From Jeotgalibaca caeni (GTDB taxonomy: Bacteria; Bacillota; Bacilli; Lactobacillales; Aerococcaceae), in the NCBI RefSeq assembly GCF_028863945.1, contig NZ_JARBEA010000001.1:1-64000 (forward strand): a DNA stretch of 64,000 nucleotides, given 5' to 3'. The notes below the pieces were generated by a model, which was given only the letters and a program-made list of their open reading frames with translations, searched no databases and was not told the DNA's origin. Within the stretch, counting starts at the first letter, position 1, and every line of letters starts with the position of its first letter. Below, piece by piece: positions 7,348-15,900 of the stretch. A program made the translations under genes and the position numbers.

Positions 7348-9869
7348 TTTTCTTCCTCCAATATTTTTTGTTTGATTGATTCTGGTAAGTATTCCTGAAT
7401 AAATTCTAAACATAGAATGATGTTGAGACACCATTGAGAAGCAATATTCGTAGAAATCCAAGGAAGTTCTTCTATTGATTTCCAATTGGTAACTTTTTTC
7501 AGGGAAGCTTCCATCGGCAACGGTACACCCGATATCGATTCATTCAGCAAAACGTTCCAAGCATGACGGGCAAGTTCTTCATCCTTGTAGTGAGAAGCTG
7601 CATAACCCATCAGACCAGAGGCAAAAACGGGCCAGGCGAAATGCTGATCATACAAGTCTCCTCCTGTACGTGCTTTCTTTTCTTCATTCGGAAGGGCATA
7701 AAATGCTCCGAATTCAGCCAGCATGTCCTTCCATTCCTCATCCCCTAAACTCTGAGCTAATTCGAGCCATACTTGAGGAGCACCAAAGGAGATAATCATA
7801 TGGTATCCGCCAACGTTCCCAGTACCGTAATCGTGCATTTCCTTCGTTCCTTTATCGAACAAATAAGTAGGACCTGTCAGCAATCTATTTTTTGTGTTTT
7901 TTATGGAATGAATTCCTGTTTCAATATGATTTCGATAGTTGCCATTTCCCGTTCTTTCCCACTCCGTAAACCAGTTGGAAGTAAGGGCAGCCCAGTCTGG
8001 ACCTACTCGAATGGGATATTTCTCTTCTACTTTTTCTGGATAAAACTCTCTTAATGGAGCTAGTTCATCGAAAATAGTCTGTTCATTGTCCTTCACTTCG
8101 GTTAATAGATCGCCTACTCGTTCGTCAGCCGTCAGGAAATAATAGTATCGATGCAGCCCTGCCATCGAAATTCTGGCTTCCTTACATTGGCAGCCCCAAT
8201 GAAGAACATTGTGGCGCGAACCCAATCCTTTATACTCTCCGAGGTGGTACTGATCAACTTCTGATGTGTGGCGAGTCATCGCTTCCGCTAAGTAAAAGGC
8301 TTCTGCATCTCCTGTACGAAGGAAATCTTGCCATAACCACATGTTGGGCACGAGTTCTGTATTCTGCCATGCATAGCCGCCCATATCATAGCGCCAAACA
8401 TGACGATACGGATCATACGTATGCATGACGTCTCCATAATTCCAAAAGCCATACCAATCTCTTTGATCGATTTCTTTGATATAAAACTTTCTTAGAAATA
8501 ACATCTGTTCTTCTAAAAAGCTGCTCATCGGAGTGGATCGATTCGGTAAGCTCCACACTCCCAGAGCCTTGGTCCGATAATAATCTTCGGGCTGCGAAAC
8601 AATTCGAGCCGGTTGACTCGCTTCTTCCGCAAGCGCTACCAACTCTTCATTAGAAGGCGGTGCCGTAAATACAGATAGCATCATTGTATTCGTATTGGCA
8701 ATTCCAATTGGCGTAGAGCGATTCTCTTCCATTCCTTCATAGGCGCTAAGCATGTGATTGCGTTCTGAATAATGTCGAAAGTCGATTGTTCCTCCCTTTG
8801 GTGTCCACAGCCAAATAGTCATCTTCGTGGAGGTTCCGGTAAGTTCGGTCACTGCTATTTCTCTTGGAGCTTTTTCCCAAAACTTTTCAATTGCACAGCT
8901 GATTCCGCCACTTCTCCCCCCGACATACACCATTCCCTTGGAACGATTTCCACAACCAATTTGCAAATTGGTATAGTCTTGTCCCGTTTTCTTCGTTATT
9001 TCATAGTGATTGGGCCGAAGCTGGGTAAGGTGAAACTGATTCCATATCGCATTCTCTCTTGCGTGAATCAATAGTTCTGGCTCTTCTTGATCGAATTCTA
9101 CTATTTCGCCAGAAAGTTGCCGTTCATAATGCGTATTAGCTACGGCATGTCTTCTGCTCAATAATAGTTGGGCAGGTTCTGTGTAGATTCCTTCTTCACC
9201 CATCAGCCGAACATGCCGGTTCCAAGGTTCTCCTTCTAGCTGTGTACGTAGTTCTAAACCAATCCCATCGAGAGAGTCGGCACTTGCAATAATAGCAGTA
9301 TGTACGACTTCTATATGAGGAACGCCTTGGTAGAAGCGAAAACGAACAATTACTTCTTGAAGACATTTCTCGTTCTTCATTATTTTTGCGGTTACTTTTA
9401 TTACTGCTTTTACTGGGCCATTTTCTTCTACTTCGATTTTTTCAATCAGAGCGAGAAGTCGTTTGGAATCAGACTCGGCAAAGAGCCGCAAGGACTCCGC
9501 CTTTCTTTTCCCGTTTACCTTGATCCATTCGATTACGGTTCCTAGAACACCTTGTTTTGGGAAAAAGGCTTGCAGCGCTCCATTATCCACATACACTCCA
9601 TTATACTTCTCTAAGGCTACCGGGATCGTTTTTTCTTGATCATTTCTTGATAAATCGTTGGTAATTTTTTCGTTTTCTTCGAATACAGCAGCATGAGCCG
9701 TCCATTTAACTGATTGATCCGGCCAATACGCCATTACTTTTGTTTGAGCCGGTCGGTTACCCAATTGATTCAGTTGAACTGCTTCATCCTTTGTTAAGGT
9801 TCCTTTGTCCCAAGGAATTCCCCAAGAAATTCCCTTCTTCACCCTAACGGCTTGATCCAACCACTTCAT
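7344..9869 (-). CDS. PL26/YetA-like exo-rhamnogalacturonan lyase
   Basis: About 840 residues, beginning WLDQAVRVKKGISWGIPW, the signature start of the YetA/PcRGLX family: an N-terminal RIFT-like barrel, a catalytic alpha/alpha barrel (aromatic-rich stretch with DWYGFWNYGDVMHTYDPYRH near residue 475) and a C-terminal domain. Characterised members (PL26) release unsaturated galacturonyl-rhamnose from the end of rhamnogalacturonan I. No signal peptide is present, so it acts on imported chains. ATG 9869 is favoured over ATG 9875 because AAGG lies about eight bases before it. It is coupled to the binding protein by an ATGA overlap. The product is the substrate type of GH105. Confidence 0.82.
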   Translation of the reverse strand: MKWLDQAVRVKKGISWGIPWDKGTLTKDEAVQLNQLGNRPAQTKVMAYWPDQSVKWTAHAAVFEENEKITNDLSRNDQEKTIPVALEKYNGVYVDNGALQAFFPKQGVLGTVIEWIKVNGKRKAESLRLFAESDSKRLLALIEKIEVEENGPVKAVIKVTAKIMKNEKCLQEVIVRFRFYQGVPHIEVVHTAIIASADSLDGIGLELRTQLEGEPWNRHVRLMGEEGIYTEPAQLLLSRRHAVANTHYERQLSGEIVEFDQEEPELLIHARENAIWNQFHLTQLRPNHYEITKKTGQDYTNLQIGCGNRSKGMVYVGGRSGGISCAIEKFWEKAPREIAVTELTGTSTKMTIWLWTPKGGTIDFRHYSERNHMLSAYEGMEENRSTPIGIANTNTMMLSVFTAPPSNEELVALAEEASQPARIVSQPEDYYRTKALGVWSLPNRSTPMSSFLEEQMLFLRKFYIKEIDQRDWYGFWNYGDVMHTYDPYRHVWRYDMGGYAWQNTELVPNMWLWQDFLRTGDAEAFYLAEAMTRHTSEVDQYHLGEYKGLGSRHNVLHWGCQCKEARISMAGLHRYYYFLTADERVGDLLTEVKDNEQTIFDELAPLREFYPEKVEEKYPIRVGPDWAALTSNWFTEWERTGNGNYRNHIETGIHSIKNTKNRLLTGPTYLFDKGTKEMHDYGTGNVGGYHMIISFGAPQVWLELAQSLGDEEWKDMLAEFGAFYALPNEEKKARTGGDLYDQHFAWPVFASGLMGYAASHYKDEELARHAWNVLLNESISGVPLPMEASLKKVTNWKSIEELPWISTNIASQWCLNIILCLEFIQEYLPESIKQKILEEEK

Positions 9870-9899
9870 TGTCATTTACCTTTTGTCACTCCAATCTTC

Positions 9900-10550
9900 C
9901 TACTTTGCGATTGCTTGTTCCTTTTGACTTTCCATCATCCTTTCTTCATTATTTTCAAAGAGTCTTAAATACATCCCTTCGATCACTACAATCCACAATC
10001 CAAAACTAAAGAAAGGAATGAGACCAGGCAGTAAAAGAGACCCGTAATAACAGATTCCTGTCCATAGGATGATCAGTAACATTCCTCCTATGTTATAAAA
10101 GATAAAGGGCATACTCTTCTTGATCGCTTCCAACGGTCTTAACCAATAACTCGTTAGCAAGGCACCGGAAGTCATCATTGAAATAAAGAGTAAAAATTGA
10201 GTTATTACCAAGATAGAAAGAAAGATGCCTTGTACTTCTCCACTCCATCCGAAATTAATTTGCTTATCTACTTCGATAAAAGCAAATACAATACATTGCG
10301 GAAGGAACACTTTATTGGCAAGCACAAAGTTCTTTTTATATTTTTCCAGGTATACCCGCAGCGGTTTGGTTAATTTATGCTGGTGGTATTCCTTGGCTAC
10401 TTCCATGGTTGTTACAAAACTAGGACCCAGTCCAAATATGCCTAGTCCCAATACAAACCCTAATACAAAAAGTGCCTGAAGGATGGCACAAATATATAAA
10501 TGGTTTAAGCCACTATAAACCTTCTGAAAGAATGAACTTGAAGTGGTCAT
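9900..10550 (-). CDS. YesL-like DUF624 membrane protein
   Basis: The 216-residue protein has five predicted membrane helices and the DUF624/YesL hallmark ending the first helix (LGIFGLGPSFVTTMEVAKEY, about residue 36). YesL homologues regularly sit inside rhamnogalacturonan and other sugar-importer operons, as they do in the yes operon of Bacillus subtilis. Their molecular role is not known; an accessory function for the ABC importer is only a suggestion from context. It lies between the YesU homologue and the YetA-type lyase. Confidence 0.85.
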   Translation of the reverse strand: MTTSSSFFQKVYSGLNHLYICAILQALFVLGFVLGLGIFGLGPSFVTTMEVAKEYHQHKLTKPLRVYLEKYKKNFVLANKVFLPQCIVFAFIEVDKQINFGWSGEVQGIFLSILVITQFLLFISMMTSGALLTSYWLRPLEAIKKSMPFIFYNIGGMLLIILWTGICYYGSLLLPGLIPFFSFGLWIVVIEGMYLRLFENNEERMMESQKEQAIAK

Positions 10551-10562
10551 CTAGGTTTCCTC

Positions 10563-11231
10563 CTACTCCGTTACCCACTCATAAACTTGTAAATTGTGGT
10601 ACTTTGCTTTCATTGGGGCCATTTGGCGAAAGCCAATATGACCACTTTCTAAAGCTGGTCCAAATTGCTCTCCATCGTCTTTCCATTGAAAGATAGGCAG
10701 ATCATCAATTTGAAACGAGATCGTATTTTCTTTCTTACATACTTTTAAATGATAGTACCTATTGGCATCTTCAACTGGTGGAAGCGGATCGGCTCCTTGT
10801 GCAGCGAAGTGGAACCCGCTGCTCTTTCGCAAGTTACACGTTCGAAACGCTCGTTCAGATTCATATTTATGCCGAAAATAAGAAAGATGATACGTATTGA
10901 TGTCGCTTGAATGATATTGAGGATAATAGCCGTTTCTCTTTTTTAACTTCTCATCAAAGATTGATTCTCCTGACGCTCCTTTAGCCCCAAAAAAAATCAT
11001 GCACAATCCCGGTTCTCTTATCGGAAGAAAGTCCCAATGGATTTCAATATCACTTGGAAATTCTTCTGGCAACCAATACGTCCAATGTGCGTTGTCCCCC
11101 AGTGATTCAGGGTCTCCGTTTTCTAACACAAGACCTTCTTCAAAGGAATACAAGACATTTCCTTCTTTTATCCAACCTGTCACATCTGCTTCCTTCACCA
11201 ATGGATTTTCATAGATTAATTTCTTTTTCAT
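10563..11231 (-). CDS. YesU-like DUF1961 protein
   Basis: This 222-residue protein matches the YesU/DUF1961 family in length and in its jelly-roll-like lectin-fold pattern: NAHWTYWLPEEFPSDIEIHW at about residue 47, YPQYHSSDINTYHLSYFRHK at about residue 102, HLKVCKKENTISFQIDDLPI near residue 167 and GHIGFRQMAPMKAKYHNL near the end. YesU is encoded in the B. subtilis rhamnogalacturonan operon; its function is unproven, with carbohydrate binding a reasonable guess. It is the first gene after a terminator at 11416-11444 and has a probable own promoter overlapped by a dyad (11322-11343). Confidence 0.8.
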   Translation of the reverse strand: MKKKLIYENPLVKEADVTGWIKEGNVLYSFEEGLVLENGDPESLGDNAHWTYWLPEEFPSDIEIHWDFLPIREPGLCMIFFGAKGASGESIFDEKLKKRNGYYPQYHSSDINTYHLSYFRHKYESERAFRTCNLRKSSGFHFAAQGADPLPPVEDANRYYHLKVCKKENTISFQIDDLPIFQWKDDGEQFGPALESGHIGFRQMAPMKAKYHNLQVYEWVTE

Positions 11232-11321
11232 CTACCCTCCTCCTTGCTTGCTCTACGTTCTACATCAAAAATATCGAAGAAAGCGATTTCCTACAATTGT
11301 CTTTTTTTGCCGATTGCGGTA

Positions 11322-11343
11322 AAACGTTATTATACCAACGTTT
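11322..11343 (-). promoter_or_regulatory. Dyad operator over a -10 upstream of the YesU homologue
   Basis: AAACGTT (11322-11328) and AACGTTT (11337-11343) form a perfect 7-bp inverted repeat around eight bases. On the minus strand the centre contains TATAAT (11334-11329), so a protein bound to the dyad would cover a promoter that reads into the YesU homologue about 100 bases away. The -35 is weak. The bound regulator is unknown. Confidence 0.5.
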
Positions 11344-11415
11344 AGAATAGTTCTTTGCAAAAAAGTGCAACAAAACCTCACACCAAGAAATCGTTTTCAT
11401 TTTATTGAAATACGT

Positions 11416-11444
11416 AAAAAAGGCAGGGTTTTTCCTCCCTGCCT
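11416..11444 (-). terminator. Terminator or attenuator after the GH106-like gene
   Basis: AGGCAGGG (11421-11428) pairs with CCCTGCCT (11437-11444), and the minus-strand transcript ends in TTTTTT. It separates the two-gene hydrolase unit (GH115-like and GH106-like) from the YesU-led operon. Confidence 0.8.
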
Positions 11445-11458
11445 CCAATCAAAATGAT

Positions 11459-13678
11459 TCAGCTTTTCTCTAACACGTTCACAGGTCCTAAAATACCTGA
11501 GCTTCTCGGATTGGCTTCATACTGATTGGTTAAACTATTCTGCACATAAACTTCAATCTCGATTTCCCCATTTTCATCAGCAGTCTCTAATGGAATCTGA
11601 TAGGGAGCTGTAAAAATGATTGTTTCTGTTCCATCTGCTGAAATGGACCTTACGATATCATTCACTGCTCCCAAATCTAGCACGAAATGACGATTCTCAT
11701 TTTCAGGAGGAACGGTTACGGTAATGTGGTAACACACTTCACCTGAATAAGCGGGATCGATGTTTGTCCAGTCCGAAAAATCAGATAAGGAAAAAGGTTC
11801 TGTTTTTACTTGAATATCTCCTTGTATTTCCTTCAGTTTACTAACTTCTAGCAGAGGGTACTCTTCATCGTTTCTTTTTTCGGTAAATATTTTTAATTCT
11901 CTGGGATATAGCTTCACTTGCTTGTTTCCATCCTGGGTGGGAGATGTATAAATTTCACCAGTCATTGGTTGCAGCTCTAGCAAGCAATCAGGAGCCAGCC
12001 ATTCAAACTCACACAACGCTTCCCCTTCATTACTGAACAAATAAAAAGTTCGCCCGTCTTTGACAATCTGGCTATAACGAATCTGTGGAACCCTTATTGA
12101 TAAGGTTGGACGGTACAAGGCATTCCGCTTCATCTCCGCTACTTCGCTGATTGGAAGGATGGTTAATCCCTTTTTCTCCAGTGCCATAATTTTCTGCTTT
12201 GTCAGGGATGAAAAGCCCTCTGCTACGGCTAGTACATTATAGCGTTGTGCACCTATTTCAATCCAACCATTTTTTACCGGCAGCTGGTCGAGATATTTTT
12301 CCTCTACGTAATTAAACTCCATCTGCTCTTCCCAAAAAGGAATCACTTCTTCCCATGGCAGATCATCCTTTTTGCATAATACGGCAATATTTGTTTGGTT
12401 GATCGCATCAGTCATCAACCAACTCATTCTTTTGCTGTATTGCGCCATGATGCGGTAATGAGGCCACCAAATGTTATGCGGTCCTACATCAGGTGGACGG
12501 TCTTCCCCGCGAATTCCACGCAGGGAGTAGAAAAATGCATGTGGGATGATGAGATTGACACCACGGATAAACAGCCAATCAAGATACCATTTCATGTCAC
12601 TGAGCGTAAACGCCCATTGTTTGCCATCTGGTCCACAACAGCCGAATATTTCATTCGAGTTCCGTCTTCTTCCCAAATGTCGTGCAGCGTCAGCAGAACA
12701 TTTCGCCGCAGTACTATCTTTCCCGGTTATCCCACCCCTTTCGCCTGGTCCAACCCAGCGCCATACCATATCTTGCCCAGGAATTTGAAAATGTTCCAAG
12801 TACCCAATGTCCATACTCCCGTGAGGGTGCCCCATCAAGGAAATGTCATGGTCTTCACACCATTTTGATAGTACGGCATAGTAATTCTGGGACAATAATT
12901 GCGCTATGATATCGTCATAAATTTGTTTCTCGGGTGTATCCGGCTGGAATAATTGCGGTAATGCTTCTGGACCAATCCCCGCTTCCGCTAATTTCTCTAC
13001 CATCTCTGCTGTCCAAGGAATCATTCCAGGAAAAGCATTCCTGCCCAATATATCCGGCTCATCCGTAAAGAACCCAATAATCGTATTACCAAAATAAGGG
13101 GATAATTTCTCATAGTACTTCTCATGCGTATACGCGATGAAGAGCAGAGCCGTCTCCGGGTGCAACAAATCTGCAGACGCTGGTGGATGTTGGGAGTCAT
13201 CTTCACCTACATGAACGCCGCGAATCGTTCCACCTGAGGGACCATATAAAAGGACGGTCTCTTCTTCCTCAGAGTATGTTTCAATAATCCGAATTGGTTC
13301 ATATGGATACTGGTTCATTGTGGATTTTTTTAACGTAACACACCCTTTTGAAGCTAACTCTGGATGGTTTCTCACGATTTCTCCATGAGCCGAACCTGAA
13401 GGATACATCCCTTCATCGTATAAAACAACTTTCATCTCTAACTGTGCAGCTTTCTCAACCGCACAAGAAACATATTCAAAATACGTTTCCGTTAGATACC
13501 CGATTTCTTCGCTTAAACCTATTCGTGGATGGATGATTACGCCATCGACTCCTTTAGCCTTGAAGTCTTCCATGCTTTCTTCGATTTGTTCAAAATTTAG
13601 AGCATCGTTCCAAAACCAAAAGGGAAATTGGGTATATTCGCTCGATGGCTCTGTAAATGGTTTGAAATAAGGATTCAT
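11459..13678 (-). CDS. TIM-barrel glycoside hydrolase, GH106 alpha-L-rhamnosidase-like
   Basis: The 739-residue protein opens with FPFWFWNDALNFEQIEESM and continues with GVDGVIIHPRIGL, the pattern found in GH106-type rhamnosidases and related TIM-barrel enzymes. VLYDEGMYPSG (about residue 86) and IIGFFTDEPDI (about residue 200) carry acidic residues at barrel-strand ends that could be catalytic. The C-terminal third looks like beta-sandwich domains (residues about 600-735). It lacks a signal peptide. A role in removing rhamnose from rhamnogalacturonan fragments fits its neighbours, but the exact specificity and family number are uncertain. It starts at ATG 13678 behind AGAGGTGG, 33 bases after the GH115-like gene. 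Confidence 0.6.
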   Translation of the reverse strand: MNPYFKPFTEPSSEYTQFPFWFWNDALNFEQIEESMEDFKAKGVDGVIIHPRIGLSEEIGYLTETYFEYVSCAVEKAAQLEMKVVLYDEGMYPSGSAHGEIVRNHPELASKGCVTLKKSTMNQYPYEPIRIIETYSEEEETVLLYGPSGGTIRGVHVGEDDSQHPPASADLLHPETALLFIAYTHEKYYEKLSPYFGNTIIGFFTDEPDILGRNAFPGMIPWTAEMVEKLAEAGIGPEALPQLFQPDTPEKQIYDDIIAQLLSQNYYAVLSKWCEDHDISLMGHPHGSMDIGYLEHFQIPGQDMVWRWVGPGERGGITGKDSTAAKCSADAARHLGRRRNSNEIFGCCGPDGKQWAFTLSDMKWYLDWLFIRGVNLIIPHAFFYSLRGIRGEDRPPDVGPHNIWWPHYRIMAQYSKRMSWLMTDAINQTNIAVLCKKDDLPWEEVIPFWEEQMEFNYVEEKYLDQLPVKNGWIEIGAQRYNVLAVAEGFSSLTKQKIMALEKKGLTILPISEVAEMKRNALYRPTLSIRVPQIRYSQIVKDGRTFYLFSNEGEALCEFEWLAPDCLLELQPMTGEIYTSPTQDGNKQVKLYPRELKIFTEKRNDEEYPLLEVSKLKEIQGDIQVKTEPFSLSDFSDWTNIDPAYSGEVCYHITVTVPPENENRHFVLDLGAVNDIVRSISADGTETIIFTAPYQIPLETADENGEIEIEVYVQNSLTNQYEANPRSSGILGPVNVLEKS

Positions 13679-13711
13679 ATTCCACCTCTTTTATATAGTA
13701 ACGGCAAGGCG

Positions 13712-15727
13712 CTACATCGATTTCTTCTCTTTCAATCTCTGATATAGTTCAGTACTGGATAACTGTTTGGACTTGTTCGTGAGCAACATAACCGCACTTT
13801 CCCCTTTATCCGTTAGGTACGCTTTTTCCCAGCTATAGAAGTTTGGTCCGTCCCCTACGAGACGTACGTACTTGGAGAGTGTCTCCAGAATCTCAACTGC
13901 TAAGGAAACATTCGTCAAGCAGTCATTGGCATAAAAATCTTGCCACTTCAGCTGTGTGCTGAATGCCATTTTCTGCACCAAGTCTGTTACCTGTTCTTGA
14001 GCTACCAAGAGGTGCATAAAGGTTGCCAGAGAATCCTTTGATTCCCATTCTTTCATGCCCCTGCATAGATAATATAGCGCTTGTAGACCCTGATTATGAA
14101 TCGATGTAGGCAGATAGAGTTGGTCATAAATCCGGTTCCCTTCCTCTCCCAACTTCGTTATGGGAAGCAAGCGGTGAGAGAGTTCCTCCCATTGTGCTTT
14201 CTTCGAGAGTAGGAGCTGCTCAATCTGTTCAACTTGTTGCAGAAGACTTTTTTCGCCAGTCAGCCAGTGCAAACGGTCAGTCCCTTCCTTCTTTCCACTT
14301 AGCCATGCATGGGCAAGGTATCGGATCGCATAGAAGTAAAACTGTTCCCCCGCACGCTCATCCAAGTGCTCTCCATAATTCAAAATCGCTGCTTGATAGT
14401 CATGAAACGCTTGTTGCGCTTCTTCATATTTTTCTGGAAAGTTCCTCTTAACATAGGTTTCTTCCAGCTTCGTAACATCCACTTCTGCTTTCTCCCAAAT
14501 CTCACGAATCAAGGTAATATACAATAAGTGCGGGCGTATATTTCCCACATTAACAATGACATACTCATCCATATTTTTATCAAAGGACTGCGTCAGTTCC
14601 TGCTGGATAAAGGCTGGGGTATTCGGAAATATCGTCAAATGGTTCGATGCTTGCAGGTCATAAAAAGTAATGTGGTAATAAATCCCATGCAACCCGGTAT
14701 GATTTTCAGATGGTTGGGAATAGGAGCGCGGGTTGTGGTTGCCTTGTCTTCTTGAAACCATCTTTCCATATCCGCTATCTGCCCATACCTTAATAATCTG
14801 ATCCGGTATCGAAAGGAGCCCTTTTTGGTATAAATCCGTTACTTCGCCGTACAGATTCACACAACAAATTGGATTCGGTTGGTATTGAGAAATCAAATCA
14901 TATTGTGCTTGAATAATTTCACTAATCAATGCGCCTCGCTTTTTGTCCGTATCAAATGTTGGGTCATCCGCCCAAAAAGGGCGATCGCCTTGTCCACGAA
15001 ACCCAATGTTCCAAATCACTTCTTGATGCTGTTGTTCTATAATTGCCTTCCGCCACAGCTCCATAAAAAACTCTTTGTTTTCTGTGTATGAGGGATTTTT
15101 ATCAGGGTATATCCGAGCAAACATTTCTGCTCCTAGAGGCTCTGAGTGATGATGGGTCAGCATTAACCCCATTCGTGATGCCACTTGTTTCGGCATTGGA
15201 TCACTCAAGTCTGTGCCGGGAATAACCATGTTCCCCTTACAGCGCAAGAGCGTTTCAAATATTCGCTCCCATTTTTCTTCTTCATTTGAACCATACTGCC
15301 ACTTAGCCAGCAGTACCTCATCATTAATAAACCATCCCCGATAACGAACTTTCGGAATAGGTGAGAGATAGGTTCCTGTTTCAATGATAATGGTATTTTT
15401 TGGTGCTGGTAACACATCATTCCAAAACCAAAGAGGATCCACTCCCAAATACGTTTCGCTGATGTAGAGCAAGGCGTAAATAAATCCTCGTTCATCCTTT
15501 GCAAATACTTGAATGTGGTCCTCCGTAATGTTGAGCTGAAATTGTTCCACCATTACATCTGTTCCGCTTGCTTGACTTAGAATGATTTTATTAGCTATGA
15601 AGTTCTCCCCTTCTGTCAGAGCCCACGTAAGATCACGCTGAAAAATTTGTACAAAGGACGCTATGGAAGGAGGGATATTTCCTTCATATATGATTTCTGT
15701 GCCCCAATTCAGACAAAACCCAGTCAT
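13712..15727 (-). CDS. GH115-like alpha-glucuronidase
   Basis: This 671-residue protein follows the GH115 plan: an N-terminal GH20b-type domain (DERGFIYALLYISETYLGVD, about residue 85), KVRYRGWFINDE near residue 125 at the start of the barrel, ICCVNLYGEVTDLYQKGL near residue 284, YYHITFYDLQASNH near residue 348, and VNVGNIRPHLLYITLI near residue 400. GH115 enzymes remove (4-O-methyl)glucuronic acid from xylan or other side chains. It is shorter than most members and has no signal peptide. ATG 15727 follows AAAGGGG; readings further upstream have no ribosome site. It is the first gene of the minus-strand hydrolase locus. Confidence 0.72.
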   Translation of the reverse strand: MTGFCLNWGTEIIYEGNIPPSIASFVQIFQRDLTWALTEGENFIANKIILSQASGTDVMVEQFQLNITEDHIQVFAKDERGFIYALLYISETYLGVDPLWFWNDVLPAPKNTIIIETGTYLSPIPKVRYRGWFINDEVLLAKWQYGSNEEEKWERIFETLLRCKGNMVIPGTDLSDPMPKQVASRMGLMLTHHHSEPLGAEMFARIYPDKNPSYTENKEFFMELWRKAIIEQQHQEVIWNIGFRGQGDRPFWADDPTFDTDKKRGALISEIIQAQYDLISQYQPNPICCVNLYGEVTDLYQKGLLSIPDQIIKVWADSGYGKMVSRRQGNHNPRSYSQPSENHTGLHGIYYHITFYDLQASNHLTIFPNTPAFIQQELTQSFDKNMDEYVIVNVGNIRPHLLYITLIREIWEKAEVDVTKLEETYVKRNFPEKYEEAQQAFHDYQAAILNYGEHLDERAGEQFYFYAIRYLAHAWLSGKKEGTDRLHWLTGEKSLLQQVEQIEQLLLSKKAQWEELSHRLLPITKLGEEGNRIYDQLYLPTSIHNQGLQALYYLCRGMKEWESKDSLATFMHLLVAQEQVTDLVQKMAFSTQLKWQDFYANDCLTNVSLAVEILETLSKYVRLVGDGPNFYSWEKAYLTDKGESAVMLLTNKSKQLSSTELYQRLKEKKSM

Positions 15728-15840
15728 AATTAAACCCCTTTCATTGCTGTATTTACGTAAAACCTTACTATACGGAGAAAGGAATAGCAAACGGAATTTG
15801 CAAACATTTAGTTAAAAATTAAGTAAAAACTGTTTTTTCA

Positions 15841-15869
15841 TTGAAACCGCTTTAACATTATGACATAAT
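15841..15869 (+). promoter_or_regulatory. Promoter with overlapping cre site, upstream of the oxidoreductase
   Basis: TTGAAA (15841-15846) and CATAAT (15864-15869) are 17 bases apart. TGAAACCGCTTTAA (15842-15855) over the -35 is close to the CcpA cre consensus. Because the -10 covers the ATG at 15868, that codon cannot begin the protein, which supports the start at 15901. A palindrome TTTACGTAAA at 15752-15761 lies between the divergent genes and could be an operator. Confidence 0.65.
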
Positions 15870-15900
15870 GATAAAAGACTGCAGGAAAGGAAATGTTGGC

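Noticed and set aside
12395-12909. Long plus-strand frames within the GH106-like gene
   Set aside because: They are antisense shadows of a clearly coding frame, with no ribosome sites or recognisable domains; the same applies to other long opposite-strand frames across the window.
15868-15900. Start of the oxidoreductase at ATG 15868
   Set aside because: This ATG overlaps the -10 element of a well-formed promoter; ATG 15901 has a strong ribosome site and gives the expected N-terminus.
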